Below are positions 1-6,495 of a DNA stretch of 22,831 bases, piece after piece; position 1 is the stretch's first letter; every line of letters starts with the position of its first letter. A program made the translations under genes and the position numbers. The stretch covers positions 1 to 22,831 of IMG/VR virus record IMGVR_UViG_3300028189_000335; one strand, written 5' to 3'. The notes under the pieces were generated by a model. It was not told the origin of the DNA, made no database searches, and worked only from the letters and a program-made list of their open reading frames with translations. The stretch comes from a virus.

Positions 1-1545
1 GCGAAGATGCCATCCGTTGCTGAAGAATTCCATGAGACAGACACAACGATTGTTGTTGCCGACAGCAAACTCGGTTGGGCAAAATCGTTGAAAGAACTTA
101 TCGGTCTTCTATATGCCGGACAGATTCCACAATGGGACATGAGTAAAGTTCGACCGGCCGGCGCACTCCTAAAAACATTCGGTGGTCGTGCGTCTGGTCC
201 AGACCCTCTCGATGAACTGTTCAGATTCTGCGTGGCCAAGTTCACCAGTGCTGCGGGACGACGATTAAACTCTACTGAGTGTCATGACATCGTTTGTAAG
301 ATTGCAGAGATTGTGGTCGTTGGTGGTGTGCGCCGCTCTGCGTTGATCTCACTGTCTAATCTATCAGACGATAGGATGCGTCACGCGAAGTCTGGTGAAT
401 GGTGGCATGCAGAAGGACAACGACGCCTGGCAAATAACTCTGCGGTATATACTGGGAAACCTGATACTGGTATCTTCATGGACGAGTGGAAATCACTGTA
501 CGAGTCTAAGTCTGGTGAGCGCGGTATCTTCAATCGAGAAGCGGCCAATATGGTGTCTGCTAGAAGTGGTCGTCGCATCATAGACGGTTGGGAGTTTGGT
601 ACGAATCCATGTTCCGAGATCATCCTTCGCTCCAGGCAGTTTTGTAATCTATCAGAGGTCGTTGTACGCGCGAGTGATACGGTTGAGTCTCTGAAAGAAA
701 AGGTCAGACTAGCGACAATTCTAGGAACGTTCCAGTCAACTCTAACCAACTTCAAATATCTTTCTAGTTCATGGAAAAACAACTGCGAAGAAGAACGATT
801 ACTTGGTGTGTCTATGACAGGTATCATGGACAATGTCCTAACCACCGGAAAGAAAGGCGACCTAGGCGCACTGCTGGATGAACTTCAACTAGTTGCGATT
901 GAAACTAATGCATGGTTGTCAAAGAAACTTGGTGTCAACCAGTCTGTGGCAATCACATGTGTGAAACCTTCAGGAACAGTTTCACAATTAGTAGATGCCG
1001 CGTCTGGTATTCATGCGAGACACAACCCTCACTATGTTCGTACAGTGCGCGCAGACAAGAATGATCCTTTAACACAATTCATGGTTGACCAAGGTTTTCC
1101 TGTTGAGGACGATGTAGCGTCACCTGCGACAACAAGCGTGTTCTCTTTCCCTATGAAGTGCGATAAAAACGCAGTGTTCCGTACCGACATGTCTGCTATT
1201 GAACAACTAGAAATGTGGTTGGTCTATCAGAAGCATTGGTGCGAACATAAACCTTCTGTCACTATCTCTGTTAAGGAAGACGAGTGGATGGATGTGGGAG
1301 CATGGGTCTATAAGAACTTTGATTGGATGTCGGGTGTTAGTTTTCTTCCGTTCGATGGAGGTACATATAGACAGGCGCCGTACCAAGACTGCACCGCGAC
1401 CGACTATGATGGGTTGTTAAGTCGACTACCAAAGACAGTTGATTGGTCAGGTCTTTCTAAGTTCGAACTCGAAGACAGCACAGTCGGTGCTCAAACCTTA
1501 GCATGTGCCGGAGGATTTTGTGAGGTAGTGGATCTGGTGAAATAG
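1..1545 (+). CDS. nrdJ: Adenosylcobalamin-dependent ribonucleoside-triphosphate reductase (class II), 3' part
   Basis: The frame is open from base 1, so the gene is cut by the left edge; the ATG at 7 is internal. The 514 visible codons are the C-terminal part of a class II (B12-dependent) ribonucleotide reductase, which makes deoxynucleotides for phage DNA synthesis. Counting from the ATG at 7, N200-P-C202-S-E204 matches the catalytic Asn/Cys/Glu set of the monomeric Lactobacillus-type enzyme, and C213 lies 11 residues after C202, as C419 lies 11 after C408 there. A TGIMD segment follows, and the protein ends with a CAGGFC pair five residues apart, equivalent to the C-terminal shuttle cysteines. 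The first partner cysteine must lie upstream of the window. The stop TAG overlaps the GTG of the next small gene (TAGTG). Family assignment is firm; the symbol assumes the monomeric type. Confidence 0.93.
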   Translation, partial: AKMPSVAEEFHETDTTIVVADSKLGWAKSLKELIGLLYAGQIPQWDMSKVRPAGALLKTFGGRASGPDPLDELFRFCVAKFTSAAGRRLNSTECHDIVCKIAEIVVVGGVRRSALISLSNLSDDRMRHAKSGEWWHAEGQRRLANNSAVYTGKPDTGIFMDEWKSLYESKSGERGIFNREAANMVSARSGRRIIDGWEFGTNPCSEIILRSRQFCNLSEVVVRASDTVESLKEKVRLATILGTFQSTLTNFKYLSSSWKNNCEEERLLGVSMTGIMDNVLTTGKKGDLGALLDELQLVAIETNAWLSKKLGVNQSVAITCVKPSGTVSQLVDAASGIHARHNPHYVRTVRADKNDPLTQFMVDQGFPVEDDVASPATTSVFSFPMKCDKNAVFRTDMSAIEQLEMWLVYQKHWCEHKPSVTISVKEDEWMDVGAWVYKNFDWMSGVSFLPFDGGTYRQAPYQDCTATDYDGLLSRLPKTVDWSGLSKFELEDSTVGAQTLACAGGFCEVVDLVK

Positions 1546-1700
1546 TGGAAGATTATTATCACCAAGTAAATTGTGCTGGTTGTGGAACAGAGACTAGAAT
1601 TCGTGTCATTAATGAGGATGAGTTCCCTGTTTTCTGTGCCATGTGTGGCATGGAAAATGAGTCGAACCAGATTGAGGAAGACGACTATATAACTTCATGA
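1545..1700 (+). CDS. Small zinc-ribbon protein (51 aa)
   Basis: A short gene with a GTG start whose G is the last base of the nrdJ stop (TAGTG) and whose TGA overlaps the ATG of the next gene (ATGA at 1697-1700). The 51-residue product has two CxxC knuckles, C10-A-G-C13 and C31-A-M-C34, with 17 residues between them, the layout of a four-cysteine zinc ribbon, followed by an acidic tail. Tight coupling on both sides and the intact cysteine pattern argue that it is real although there is no strong Shine-Dalgarno sequence. Its role is unknown; such mini zinc ribbons are common in T4-like phages and may bind nucleic acid or protein. Confidence 0.72.
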   Translation: MEDYYHQVNCAGCGTETRIRVINEDEFPVFCAMCGMENESNQIEEDDYITS

Positions 1701-2125
1701 GCGAATGGTTATACAACGGCAAGACATACGATCCCACTGAGGAAGAACTCAACGAATTGGTGGGATTCGTATACATCATCACTGAAGTCGAGAACGGCAT
1801 GATGTACATAGGAAAAAAGTTGTTCTGGAAACCTAAGATTCTACCAATCACTAAGAAACGCAAGAGACGCCGCAGGACGGTCGTTCAATCTGATTGGCGT
1901 GATTACTTCAGTTCTAACAAAACCATCATGGAAGAGGTCTCCACGAAGTCTGGAGACGCTTACAGACGAGAAATACTACATCTGTGCATGAGCAAAGGAG
2001 AGTGCTCTTACAAGGAAGCGCGTGAGCAGTTTGATCGTGAGGTACTACTTCGCGACGACTACAGAAACGGCATCATAAATTGCCGGATCAATGCGAAACA
2101 TCTAGACAAAATGCGAGGCATCTGA
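1697..2125 (+). CDS. GIY-YIG-type nuclease-like protein
   Basis: The 142-residue product carries the N-terminal core of a GIY-YIG fold: VYII at residues 25-28 and YIGKK at 37-41, which stand for the GIY and YIG elements, followed by a strongly basic run (KKRKRRRR, residues 53-60). Downstream are a conserved-looking REIL segment and an asparagine-containing INCRI segment, plausible places for the catalytic Arg/Glu/Asn of the family. GIY-YIG enzymes cut DNA; T4-like phages carry several as stand-alone (Seg-type) endonucleases, but related versions without intron context are also common as ordinary phage genes. The start overlaps the preceding stop. Nothing near it looks like an intron or intein, so a homing role is not supported here. 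Confidence 0.68.
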   Translation: MSEWLYNGKTYDPTEEELNELVGFVYIITEVENGMMYIGKKLFWKPKILPITKKRKRRRRTVVQSDWRDYFSSNKTIMEEVSTKSGDAYRREILHLCMSKGECSYKEAREQFDREVLLRDDYRNGIINCRINAKHLDKMRGI

Positions 2126-2128
2126 AGT

Positions 2129-2136
2129 TATAAATA
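2129..2136 (+). promoter_or_regulatory. T4-type late promoter (TATAAATA)
   Basis: An exact TATAAATA octamer, the T4 late-promoter -10 element read by the gp55 sigma-like factor with the gp45 sliding clamp. It lies in the short gap after the GIY-YIG gene and 71 bases before the next ATG, which leaves a roughly 60-base untranslated leader. No -35 element is expected for this class. It implies that the DUF6433 gene and those up to the terminator at 2855 are expressed late. Confidence 0.72.
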
Positions 2137-2168
2137 CTCTCTGTAACTTGAATCTTCTAAAGAAAAGG

Positions 2169-2190
2169 GTTACACTATAGTGATAGTAAC
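2169..2190 (+). promoter_or_regulatory. Small imperfect hairpin in the 5' leader
   Basis: GTTAC (2169-2173) pairs with GTAAC (2186-2190) and TAT with ATA inside, leaving an AC bulge and an AGTG loop. It lies between the late promoter and the ribosome binding site (GGAG at 2195-2198) of the DUF6433 gene. It could stabilise the 5' end of the late mRNA or be an operator-like dyad; the sequence alone does not decide. Confidence 0.3.
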
Positions 2191-2207
2191 GAACGGAGAA
2201 CATAGTA

Positions 2208-2642
2208 ATGAGTTATATTAAGCGACTGGAAGTATTCGAAATTCTTGAAGCATTCAGTAAAGAATCATCAAGAAAAGAAAAGATAAAAGTCTTACAGAAT
2301 TATAAGACACAAGCACTAATGGATGTACTTCGTGGTACATACGACGATTCGATTCAATGGAATCTACCTGAAGGTGCTCCACCATTTGCAGCAAACTCAC
2401 CCCAATCAGTTCCGTCCACTATACACAAACAACACAGATACTTTAAGTATTTTGTGAAAGGTCTTCGCGATTGCGAGAACTTAAAATCAACAAGACGAGA
2501 AAGTATGTTTATCAGCATCTTAGAAGCCGTTCATCCTGAAGAGGCAGAGGTGTTAGTAAAGATGAAAGACAAGAAACAACTGGTGAAAGGATTGACCAAA
2601 AAACTTGTAGAGGAGGCGTACCCGGGTCTAATCCAAACATGA
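2208..2642 (+). CDS. DUF6433 family phage protein
   Basis: A 144-residue soluble protein beginning MSYIKRLEVFEILEAFSK. The features I recognise from T4-like phage homologues are the VLRGTYDDSIQWNLPEG segment in the first half, a central RYFKYFVKGL segment, and the C-terminal VKGLTKKLVEEAYPGLI segment, so the length and order are normal for this family (DUF6433). Its function is unknown; in related phages it lies among replication and structural accessory genes. It has a good ribosome binding site (GGAG, 10 bases before the ATG) and its own late promoter, so it probably acts late in infection. Confidence 0.8.
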   Translation: MSYIKRLEVFEILEAFSKESSRKEKIKVLQNYKTQALMDVLRGTYDDSIQWNLPEGAPPFAANSPQSVPSTIHKQHRYFKYFVKGLRDCENLKSTRRESMFISILEAVHPEEAEVLVKMKDKKQLVKGLTKKLVEEAYPGLIQT

Positions 2643-2681
2643 TATGATAATTCCAAATCAAGTCACTACGGAGAACTGCCT

Positions 2682-2843
2682 ATGACCAACGGTCAGATAG
2701 AACGACTGAAAAAAGACTCAAGACAACTTGGACATTATATACATAAACTAACCAAAAAGGGAAAAACGCATGCAGCGAGAAAGTTTCAATTAAAACAAGG
2801 TTTTCTCGACGCAGCGATTGACCAAGCAACCAACATGGGGTGA
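2682..2843 (+). CDS. Small basic hypothetical protein (53 aa)
   Basis: ATG at 2682 is preceded by GGAG (2670-2673). The 53-residue product is rich in Lys and Arg and predicted mostly helical, with HKLTKKGKTHAARKFQL in the middle and a short polar C-terminus. I do not recognise a family. It follows the DUF6433 gene by 39 bases and ends 11 bases before a terminator-like hairpin, so it is likely the last gene of that late unit. A 13-codon ORF (2644-2685) bridges the gap and might help coupling, but nothing else supports it. Confidence 0.55.
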   Translation: MTNGQIERLKKDSRQLGHYIHKLTKKGKTHAARKFQLKQGFLDAAIDQATNMG

Positions 2844-2854
2844 TCAATCTAGGC

Positions 2855-2876
2855 AGTCCCCCTTAACAGGGGGACT
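2855..2876 (+). terminator. Intrinsic terminator-like hairpin
   Basis: A perfect 8-bp stem, AGTCCCCC (2855-2862) with GGGGGACT (2869-2876), closes a TTAACA loop. The following tract (ACTTTA) is only weakly T-rich, so termination may be partial. It stands exactly between the late unit ending at 2843 and the FmdB-like gene. Confidence 0.65.
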
Positions 2877-2912
2877 ACTTTACGCCCCGCTTAATGATTA
2901 ACGGAGAAGAAC

Positions 2913-3149
2913 ATTCCTACTTACGATTTTAAAAATGTAGAAACAGGTGAAGTGGTCGAAAAGATCGTAACACTATCTCAACGTGAAGAGATATTATCGA
3001 CAGGAAAGTGGGAACAGGTCCACATCGGTGCGGCCGCACCATTAATTACTCACACCGGCAACATCATCAATAAAACCTCAGGTGATTGGAAGGATGTACT
3101 CAAGGGTATTAAGAAAGGCGCGGGACCAACAAGCACGATTGATCTATGA
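2913..3149 (+). CDS. FmdB-like MPTY protein with a probable ATT start
   Basis: The N-terminus read from the ATT codon at 2913 is (M)PTYDFKNVETGEVVE, the typical start of phage FmdB-like regulatory proteins. An in-frame stop lies at 2895-2897 and there is no ATG, GTG or TTG between it and that segment; the first standard start, GTG at 2952, would remove the conserved 13 residues. A ribosome binding site (GGAG, 2903-2906) is spaced 6 bases from the ATT and not from the GTG. The 78-residue product has none of the cysteines of cellular FmdB zinc ribbons, so it keeps the fold's outline at most. Function unknown. Its stop overlaps the phoH start (ATGA, 3146-3149). Confidence 0.72.
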   Translation: MPTYDFKNVETGEVVEKIVTLSQREEILSTGKWEQVHIGAAAPLITHTGNIINKTSGDWKDVLKGIKKGAGPTSTIDL

Positions 3150-3868
3150 GTCCTAAGAGAAGCACCCGATCTGAAAACGATCGGATGAAGATTAGTTTGG
3201 ATAATCTATTAACAATTCAACCAGAAACAGACAACCAAGCAGAAGCATTCGAAGCATGGAAAAAAGATCAACTCAATCTTGTAATGGTAGGTGCTGCGGG
3301 TACTGGTAAAACGTTTCTAGGAATGTATCTCGCTCTCGAACAGGTAATGGACATGTCGACACCTTACGAGAGATTAATCATAATCAGATCTGTTGTACCT
3401 ACACGAGATGTCGGACATCTTAAGGGAACACTAGAAGAAAAACTCCAAGCGTACACCGCACCATACAGAGCAATCTGTGATAGTCTGTTTAATGTCAAAA
3501 AGGCATACGATAGACTGGAACACAATGAATATATTACGTTTGAATCAACCTCATATATAAGAGGTATGACGTTCGATAATTGCATCATTCTTGTGGATGA
3601 ATCGCAGAACTGTAATGAACATGAACTCGATTCGACTATAACAAGGGTTGGTGTTAACACCAAAATAATATTTTCTGGTGATTACTATCAGTCAGATTTT
3701 CGAAACAACAATGAACGAGAAGGTATCAACAAGTTTCTCCACGTGATCGAACACATGACATCGTTCGCCACGATACAATTTGGTTGGGAAGACTGTGTAA
3801 GATCCGACTTCGTTCGCGACTACTTAATGACTAAAGAATGGTTACATGACAATACAAATAAGCAATAA
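3146..3868 (+). CDS. phoH: PhoH-like ATPase
   Basis: A 240-residue P-loop protein of the PhoH family. The Walker A motif GAAGTGKT is at residues 49-56, the RSVVPTRDVGHLKG segment typical of PhoH at about 81-94, and the Walker B stretch IILVDESQN at 147-155, followed by a sensor-like KIIFSGDYYQ. PhoH proteins are ATPases related to superfamily 1 helicases; they are very common in marine phages and their exact role there, RNA metabolism or phosphate stress, is unsettled. The start overlaps the FmdB-like gene by four bases. A second possible ATG 14 codons later (3188) would still keep the whole domain. Confidence 0.93.
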   Translation: MSPKRSTRSENDRMKISLDNLLTIQPETDNQAEAFEAWKKDQLNLVMVGAAGTGKTFLGMYLALEQVMDMSTPYERLIIIRSVVPTRDVGHLKGTLEEKLQAYTAPYRAICDSLFNVKKAYDRLEHNEYITFESTSYIRGMTFDNCIILVDESQNCNEHELDSTITRVGVNTKIIFSGDYYQSDFRNNNEREGINKFLHVIEHMTSFATIQFGWEDCVRSDFVRDYLMTKEWLHDNTNKQ

Positions 3869-4331
3869 TTTTTCACTTAAAGAATTCACACGATCTGTAA
3901 TGGCACAGAGGATGGGCCTCGATAATCACCCCTCGGTCGATGAACTTGAAAATCTCTCTGAGTTATGCGATAATATATTACAACCACTAAGAGAACAAGT
4001 CGGACAAATCAAGATTCTTTCTGGGTTTAGATCGGTAAAACTCAACGCTGCGGTCGGTGGTTCTAGTAAATCTCAACACTGTAAGGGTGAAGCAGCAGAC
4101 ATCGAAGCAGTTAACTTTGGAAACAAAGAACTGTTCGGATTTATCGTAGACACATTTAAGTTCGATCAGTTAATACTTGAGTTTTATGTACCGGGCGATC
4201 CACATTCTGGTTGGATACATGTGTCGTACAAGCGATCAGGTAATCGAGGTATGAAACTCGCTGCGGTGAAAGAGAATGGTAAGACAATCTATAAAGTGAT
4301 CAATAGTAAAGAAGATTTAGAAAACTTGTGA
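3846..4331 (+). CDS. M15-family peptidase (endolysin-type)
   Basis: A 161-residue zinc peptidase of the M15_3 type. It shows the NNFSLKEFTRS opening, the GFRSxxLN segment at 60-67, SQH78xxGEAAD85 and WIH125VS: H78, D85 and H125 are the expected zinc ligands and E112 a plausible catalytic acid. Members cut peptide cross-links of peptidoglycan and serve as phage endolysins or cell-wall processing enzymes. There is no signal peptide, so export would need a holin or signal-independent route, and no holin is evident beside it. The start lies 23 bases inside phoH, and its binding site is weak, so coupling to phoH translation is likely. Confidence 0.85.
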   Translation: MTIQISNNFSLKEFTRSVMAQRMGLDNHPSVDELENLSELCDNILQPLREQVGQIKILSGFRSVKLNAAVGGSSKSQHCKGEAADIEAVNFGNKELFGFIVDTFKFDQLILEFYVPGDPHSGWIHVSYKRSGNRGMKLAAVKENGKTIYKVINSKEDLENL

Positions 4332-4343
4332 GAAGGAACCATC

Positions 4344-4505
4344 ATGGCAAAGTACAGAAAGTTTGATCCCCAGAACAAGAAGAAGTCGAAAGATAAATCT
4401 GTTTCTGGACCTAAAACACAACCTCTACATAATTGCAATAGAATTAGTAAAACTGAGTTGACAAATCGTTATGAAGAAATCGATCTATCGAGTCTACGTC
4501 GGTAA
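4344..4505 (+). CDS. Small basic hypothetical protein (53 aa)
   Basis: ATG at 4344 follows a good AAGGA site (4333-4337). The 53-residue product starts MAKYRKFDPQNKKKSKDK, strongly basic and probably disordered, and ends with an acidic then basic tail. I recognise no family. It sits 12 bases after the peptidase gene and 51 bases before the next one, in the same unit. An overlapping 29-codon ORF (4471-4560) in another frame has no binding site and is left out. Confidence 0.6.
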   Translation: MAKYRKFDPQNKKKSKDKSVSGPKTQPLHNCNRISKTELTNRYEEIDLSSLRR

Positions 4506-4556
4506 ACCTAGAGTTCCGCACAAGATTGAGAATGAAATTAATTTTAGGAGAAACAA

Positions 4557-4970
4557 ATGAGTCATTATAAACTGGTCTCCAATGCATTGCGAACACCTGA
4601 CGGTACGGTTATTGAAAGTACGCATAGACATGACTATGTCACCCACAGAGATCAGAATGGCAATAATTACATGGTAGATGGAGGTCTAGATTATGTTAGA
4701 TCCAGTGCTAATGGTGATGAGGAACATTTAGCGGTTTATCTAGAGGATGGTCATGAGAAGGTTCGTAACGCGTTGACTTGGGGTACATACGGTATTAACG
4801 GTGACCAACCCTTAAAACGTGTTAAACTATCTGATATGAGCAGTGACCACATTAGGGCTGTGTTGAAAGATAATGAAAAAAGACCAACGGTTTATCCCTC
4901 AGTTGTTACTGCGATGCAGGACGAACTGCAGTTTAGAAATTACGGTCTTCCTTTTTATCTAGATATATAA
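4557..4970 (+). CDS. Conserved phage protein of unknown function (137 aa)
   Basis: The ATG at 4557 has an AGGAG site eight bases upstream. The 137-residue product starts with a segment that I recall from many tailed-phage proteins (VSNALRTPDGTVIES, then HRHDYVTH and YMVDGGLDYVR), a middle NALTWGTYGINGDQPL, and a helical end with DHIRAVL and MQDELQFR. No catalytic motif or membrane segment is visible. It is the last core gene before the leader hairpin and the glycan island. Confidence 0.75.
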   Translation: MSHYKLVSNALRTPDGTVIESTHRHDYVTHRDQNGNNYMVDGGLDYVRSSANGDEEHLAVYLEDGHEKVRNALTWGTYGINGDQPLKRVKLSDMSSDHIRAVLKDNEKRPTVYPSVVTAMQDELQFRNYGLPFYLDI

Positions 4971-4977
4971 ACTTGAA

Positions 4978-5065
4978 AATATTTTAGGAAGCGCACCTGT
5001 AATGCGTGGTAAATTCCCACCGGATTACCGTTGAAGACCCCGTTAGGTGCGCTTCCTAAAATATT
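4978..5065 (+). promoter_or_regulatory. Structured leader: perfect 21-bp inverted repeat with nested stems
   Basis: Positions 4978-4998 (from AATATTTTAGG to GCGCACCT) are the exact reverse complement of 5045-5065, a 21-bp stem with no mismatch. Inside, GTAAT (4999-5003) can pair with ATTAC (5024-5028), stacked on the long stem, and GTGG (5006-5009) with CCAC (5017-5020) around a 7-base loop. A 16-base segment, 5029-5044, stays unpaired. The stem ends one base before the GGAG of a short ORF. The element lies in the only sizeable gap before the glycan island. It has no poly-T tail, so it is not a standard terminator; a cis-acting RNA element, an mRNA end-protecting structure or the trace of an insertion are all possible. 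Confidence 0.75.
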
Positions 5066-5071
5066 GGAGAA

Positions 5072-5149
5072 ATGTTATGCAATTCTGTAGTTCTACTTAC
5101 CATGTTGCATAAAAAGTTTTTTTGTTGCGGGGTGATCCAGCGGGCGTAA
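5072..5149 (+). CDS. Possible 25-codon leader ORF
   Basis: An ATG at 5072 has GGAG (5066-5069), close at 2 bases, directly after the long hairpin; the ORF runs 25 codons with a hydrophobic LLTML and a CC pair and stops 6 bases before the first glycosyltransferase. A second ORF inside it, ATG at 5077, is 11 codons long and has better spacing to the same GGAG; it stops at 5112, just before the T run. One of the two could be a leader peptide that couples or attenuates expression of the island. There is no homology I can recognise, so this is only a candidate. Confidence 0.3.
   Translation: MLCNSVVLLTMLHKKFFCCGVIQRA
5076..5123 (+). terminator. Attenuator-like hairpin followed by T7
   Basis: TATGCAA (5076-5082) is the reverse complement of TTGCATA (5105-5111), with 22 bases between, and AAAAG and seven T (5117-5123) follow. 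The stem is AT-rich and the loop large, so it would be a weak terminator. Its position inside a leader ORF and just upstream of a long operon resembles an attenuator. Confidence 0.35.
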
Positions 5150-5155
5150 ACTATC

Positions 5156-5896
5156 ATGAAAAATTTAATATTCCAATACTACATACCATACGAGTCGTTT
5201 GATAAAGGCATTGGTGGTAAAGAATTACCACAATGGGCACAAGCAGGATCAAACTCTGCGAAGAATTATGCCAATCAGTGTGGTGCAGAATACGAACTGA
5301 ACTATACTCGTCACTTCAAACACATCGACCCTCGCTTGGATACTCTACGTCTATTCTATGACGAATCGTTTGACGAATATGATAACGTCCTATGCTTAGA
5401 CCTAGACATGTTGATTCGGACAAGGAAGAATGTCTTTGATCTAATTGAATCCAACACAGATGTCGCAATGGTTCATGAACTAGGCATCTTCACCAAGAGA
5501 GGATCTTGGTTAGGTCGTGTGATGAATCCACCTCTTCATGAGCGCGGGATAAAGGCATACGGCAAGCACTTGTTTGGATCTGACTGGAAGTTTCCAAGAT
5601 CATCACTGTATCGTGACGAGAACTACCGGTATCTTAATGGTGGATTACAGTTATGGACAAAGCAGGGTAGACTGAAAGCACGAGAACTATTCACATCAGT
5701 CGACGACTATGTTCTGCACACCAGATACACTGAACAGATGTATATCAATCTCCAGTTATCACAACCAGAGTTTAATGTCCAAGAGTTAGACACTAACTGG
5801 AACAGACTATCGTATCAGTGGTCGTTCAATCAACCGGACGGTTATATAAACCACTATCTTGGACCACAGGACAAACTACGAATGGTGAAGAAATGA
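5156..5896 (+). CDS. Glycosyltransferase, GT8-like (first of three MKN paralogues)
   Basis: A 246-residue protein with the features of a GT-A fold, nucleotide-sugar dependent transferase: N-terminal strand MKNLIFQYY, a YDNVLCLDLDM segment whose D82-L-D84 is the metal-binding DxD motif, and YRYLNGGLQLW (around 158-167) where retaining GT8 enzymes hold the acceptor-side NxG. It should transfer a sugar from an activated donor to a glycan or a protein. It shares start, DxD context and NGG/NSG segment with the genes at 10749 and 12310. It is the first gene of the island and its stop overlaps the next start (ATGA, 5893). The ribosome binding site is weak, which fits coupling to the upstream leader ORF. 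Confidence 0.8.
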   Translation: MKNLIFQYYIPYESFDKGIGGKELPQWAQAGSNSAKNYANQCGAEYELNYTRHFKHIDPRLDTLRLFYDESFDEYDNVLCLDLDMLIRTRKNVFDLIESNTDVAMVHELGIFTKRGSWLGRVMNPPLHERGIKAYGKHLFGSDWKFPRSSLYRDENYRYLNGGLQLWTKQGRLKARELFTSVDDYVLHTRYTEQMYINLQLSQPEFNVQELDTNWNRLSYQWSFNQPDGYINHYLGPQDKLRMVKK

Positions 5897-6495
5897 GATT
5901 CCTAGAACTAGCCGCTAAAGGCCAGCGAGATATTAACTGGGATGGTATTCGAGATGTTCCAATGCCAGGTTGTATGGTTCGTGACTTAACTGACCTCCCT
6001 ATTAAGGGAATTGCAGATAACACCTACACCGGTATTTACTCGGAGCATTTCATTGAACACATAACCAAGGAAGAAGGCATTGCATTATTCAAAGAATGCT
6101 TACGTATTCTAAAACCAGGTGGATGCTTGAGAACTGTTTGGCCGCCCATGGACTATGTTAATTTCTTACGGAACGGAAAGGACCATAGTGACAATGAGTT
6201 CGTGAAGCATTACTATGAGATCTACATCAAGAAGCATAGATTCGCTGGCGAAGGTCATGATCAAAAACCGATACAGGAACAGGTTGCAATAGGTCTGTTA
6301 CATCAGAAAGGTGAGCACAAATACCTTTGGGGTGTGCAGGAGATGTTTGTGGAGTTGATGAGTGCCGGGTTCACGAAACTGGGAGACCCATTATACAACA
6401 ATAGTCGCGTTGCTGCGTTCAGAAACATCGACACTCCAGGTTCGATAAGAGAAGCACATTCCGCTGTAGTAGAGGCACAAAAACCATGGCGCTAA
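5893..6495 (+). CDS. SAM-dependent methyltransferase-like protein
   Basis: The start chosen is ATG 5893, overlapping the previous stop by four bases and giving a 200-residue product; a longer frame from 5818 would read through the previous gene and is not supported. The protein has the second half of a class I methyltransferase: YSEHFIEHI (49-57), then KECLRILKPGGCLR (67-80) and a hydrophobic strand. The glycine-rich SAM motif I that should precede it is not visible, as in a family of short methyltransferase-like proteins found in sugar gene clusters. It may methylate a sugar, or it may have lost SAM binding. Confidence 0.75.
   Translation: MRFLELAAKGQRDINWDGIRDVPMPGCMVRDLTDLPIKGIADNTYTGIYSEHFIEHITKEEGIALFKECLRILKPGGCLRTVWPPMDYVNFLRNGKDHSDNEFVKHYYEIYIKKHRFAGEGHDQKPIQEQVAIGLLHQKGEHKYLWGVQEMFVELMSAGFTKLGDPLYNNSRVAAFRNIDTPGSIREAHSAVVEAQKPWR

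Noticed and set aside
381-845. Long minus-strand open frames such as this one, and those at 8014-8439, 18951-19352 and 22195-22731
   Set aside because: They lie opposite well-supported + strand genes, lack binding sites and domains, and appear as shadows of the coding strand. The last one also crosses the tRNA.
1697-2125. A homing endonuclease within an intron or intein of nrdJ
   Set aside because: The reductase frame is continuous up to its normal C-terminal CxxxxC end, and the GIY-YIG-like gene is a separate, coupled gene with no intron borders visible.
2175-2180. CTATAG within CACTATAG, resembling the core of a T7-type promoter
   Set aside because: Only 8 bases match, the rest of the T7 consensus is missing, and no single-subunit RNA polymerase gene is in the window.
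4471-4560. A 29-codon ORF overlapping the small 4344 gene
   Set aside because: It has no binding site, overlaps a better supported gene in another frame and shows no recognisable motif.
4978-5065. The stem-loop as a tRNA, a known riboswitch or a standard terminator
   Set aside because: The outer stem is 21 bp, far beyond a 7-bp acceptor stem, with no T-arm or CCA. No riboswitch consensus I know fits, and there is no poly-T. A short likeness of GAAGACCCCGT (5033-5043) to a conserved 23S rRNA stretch is too short to mean anything.
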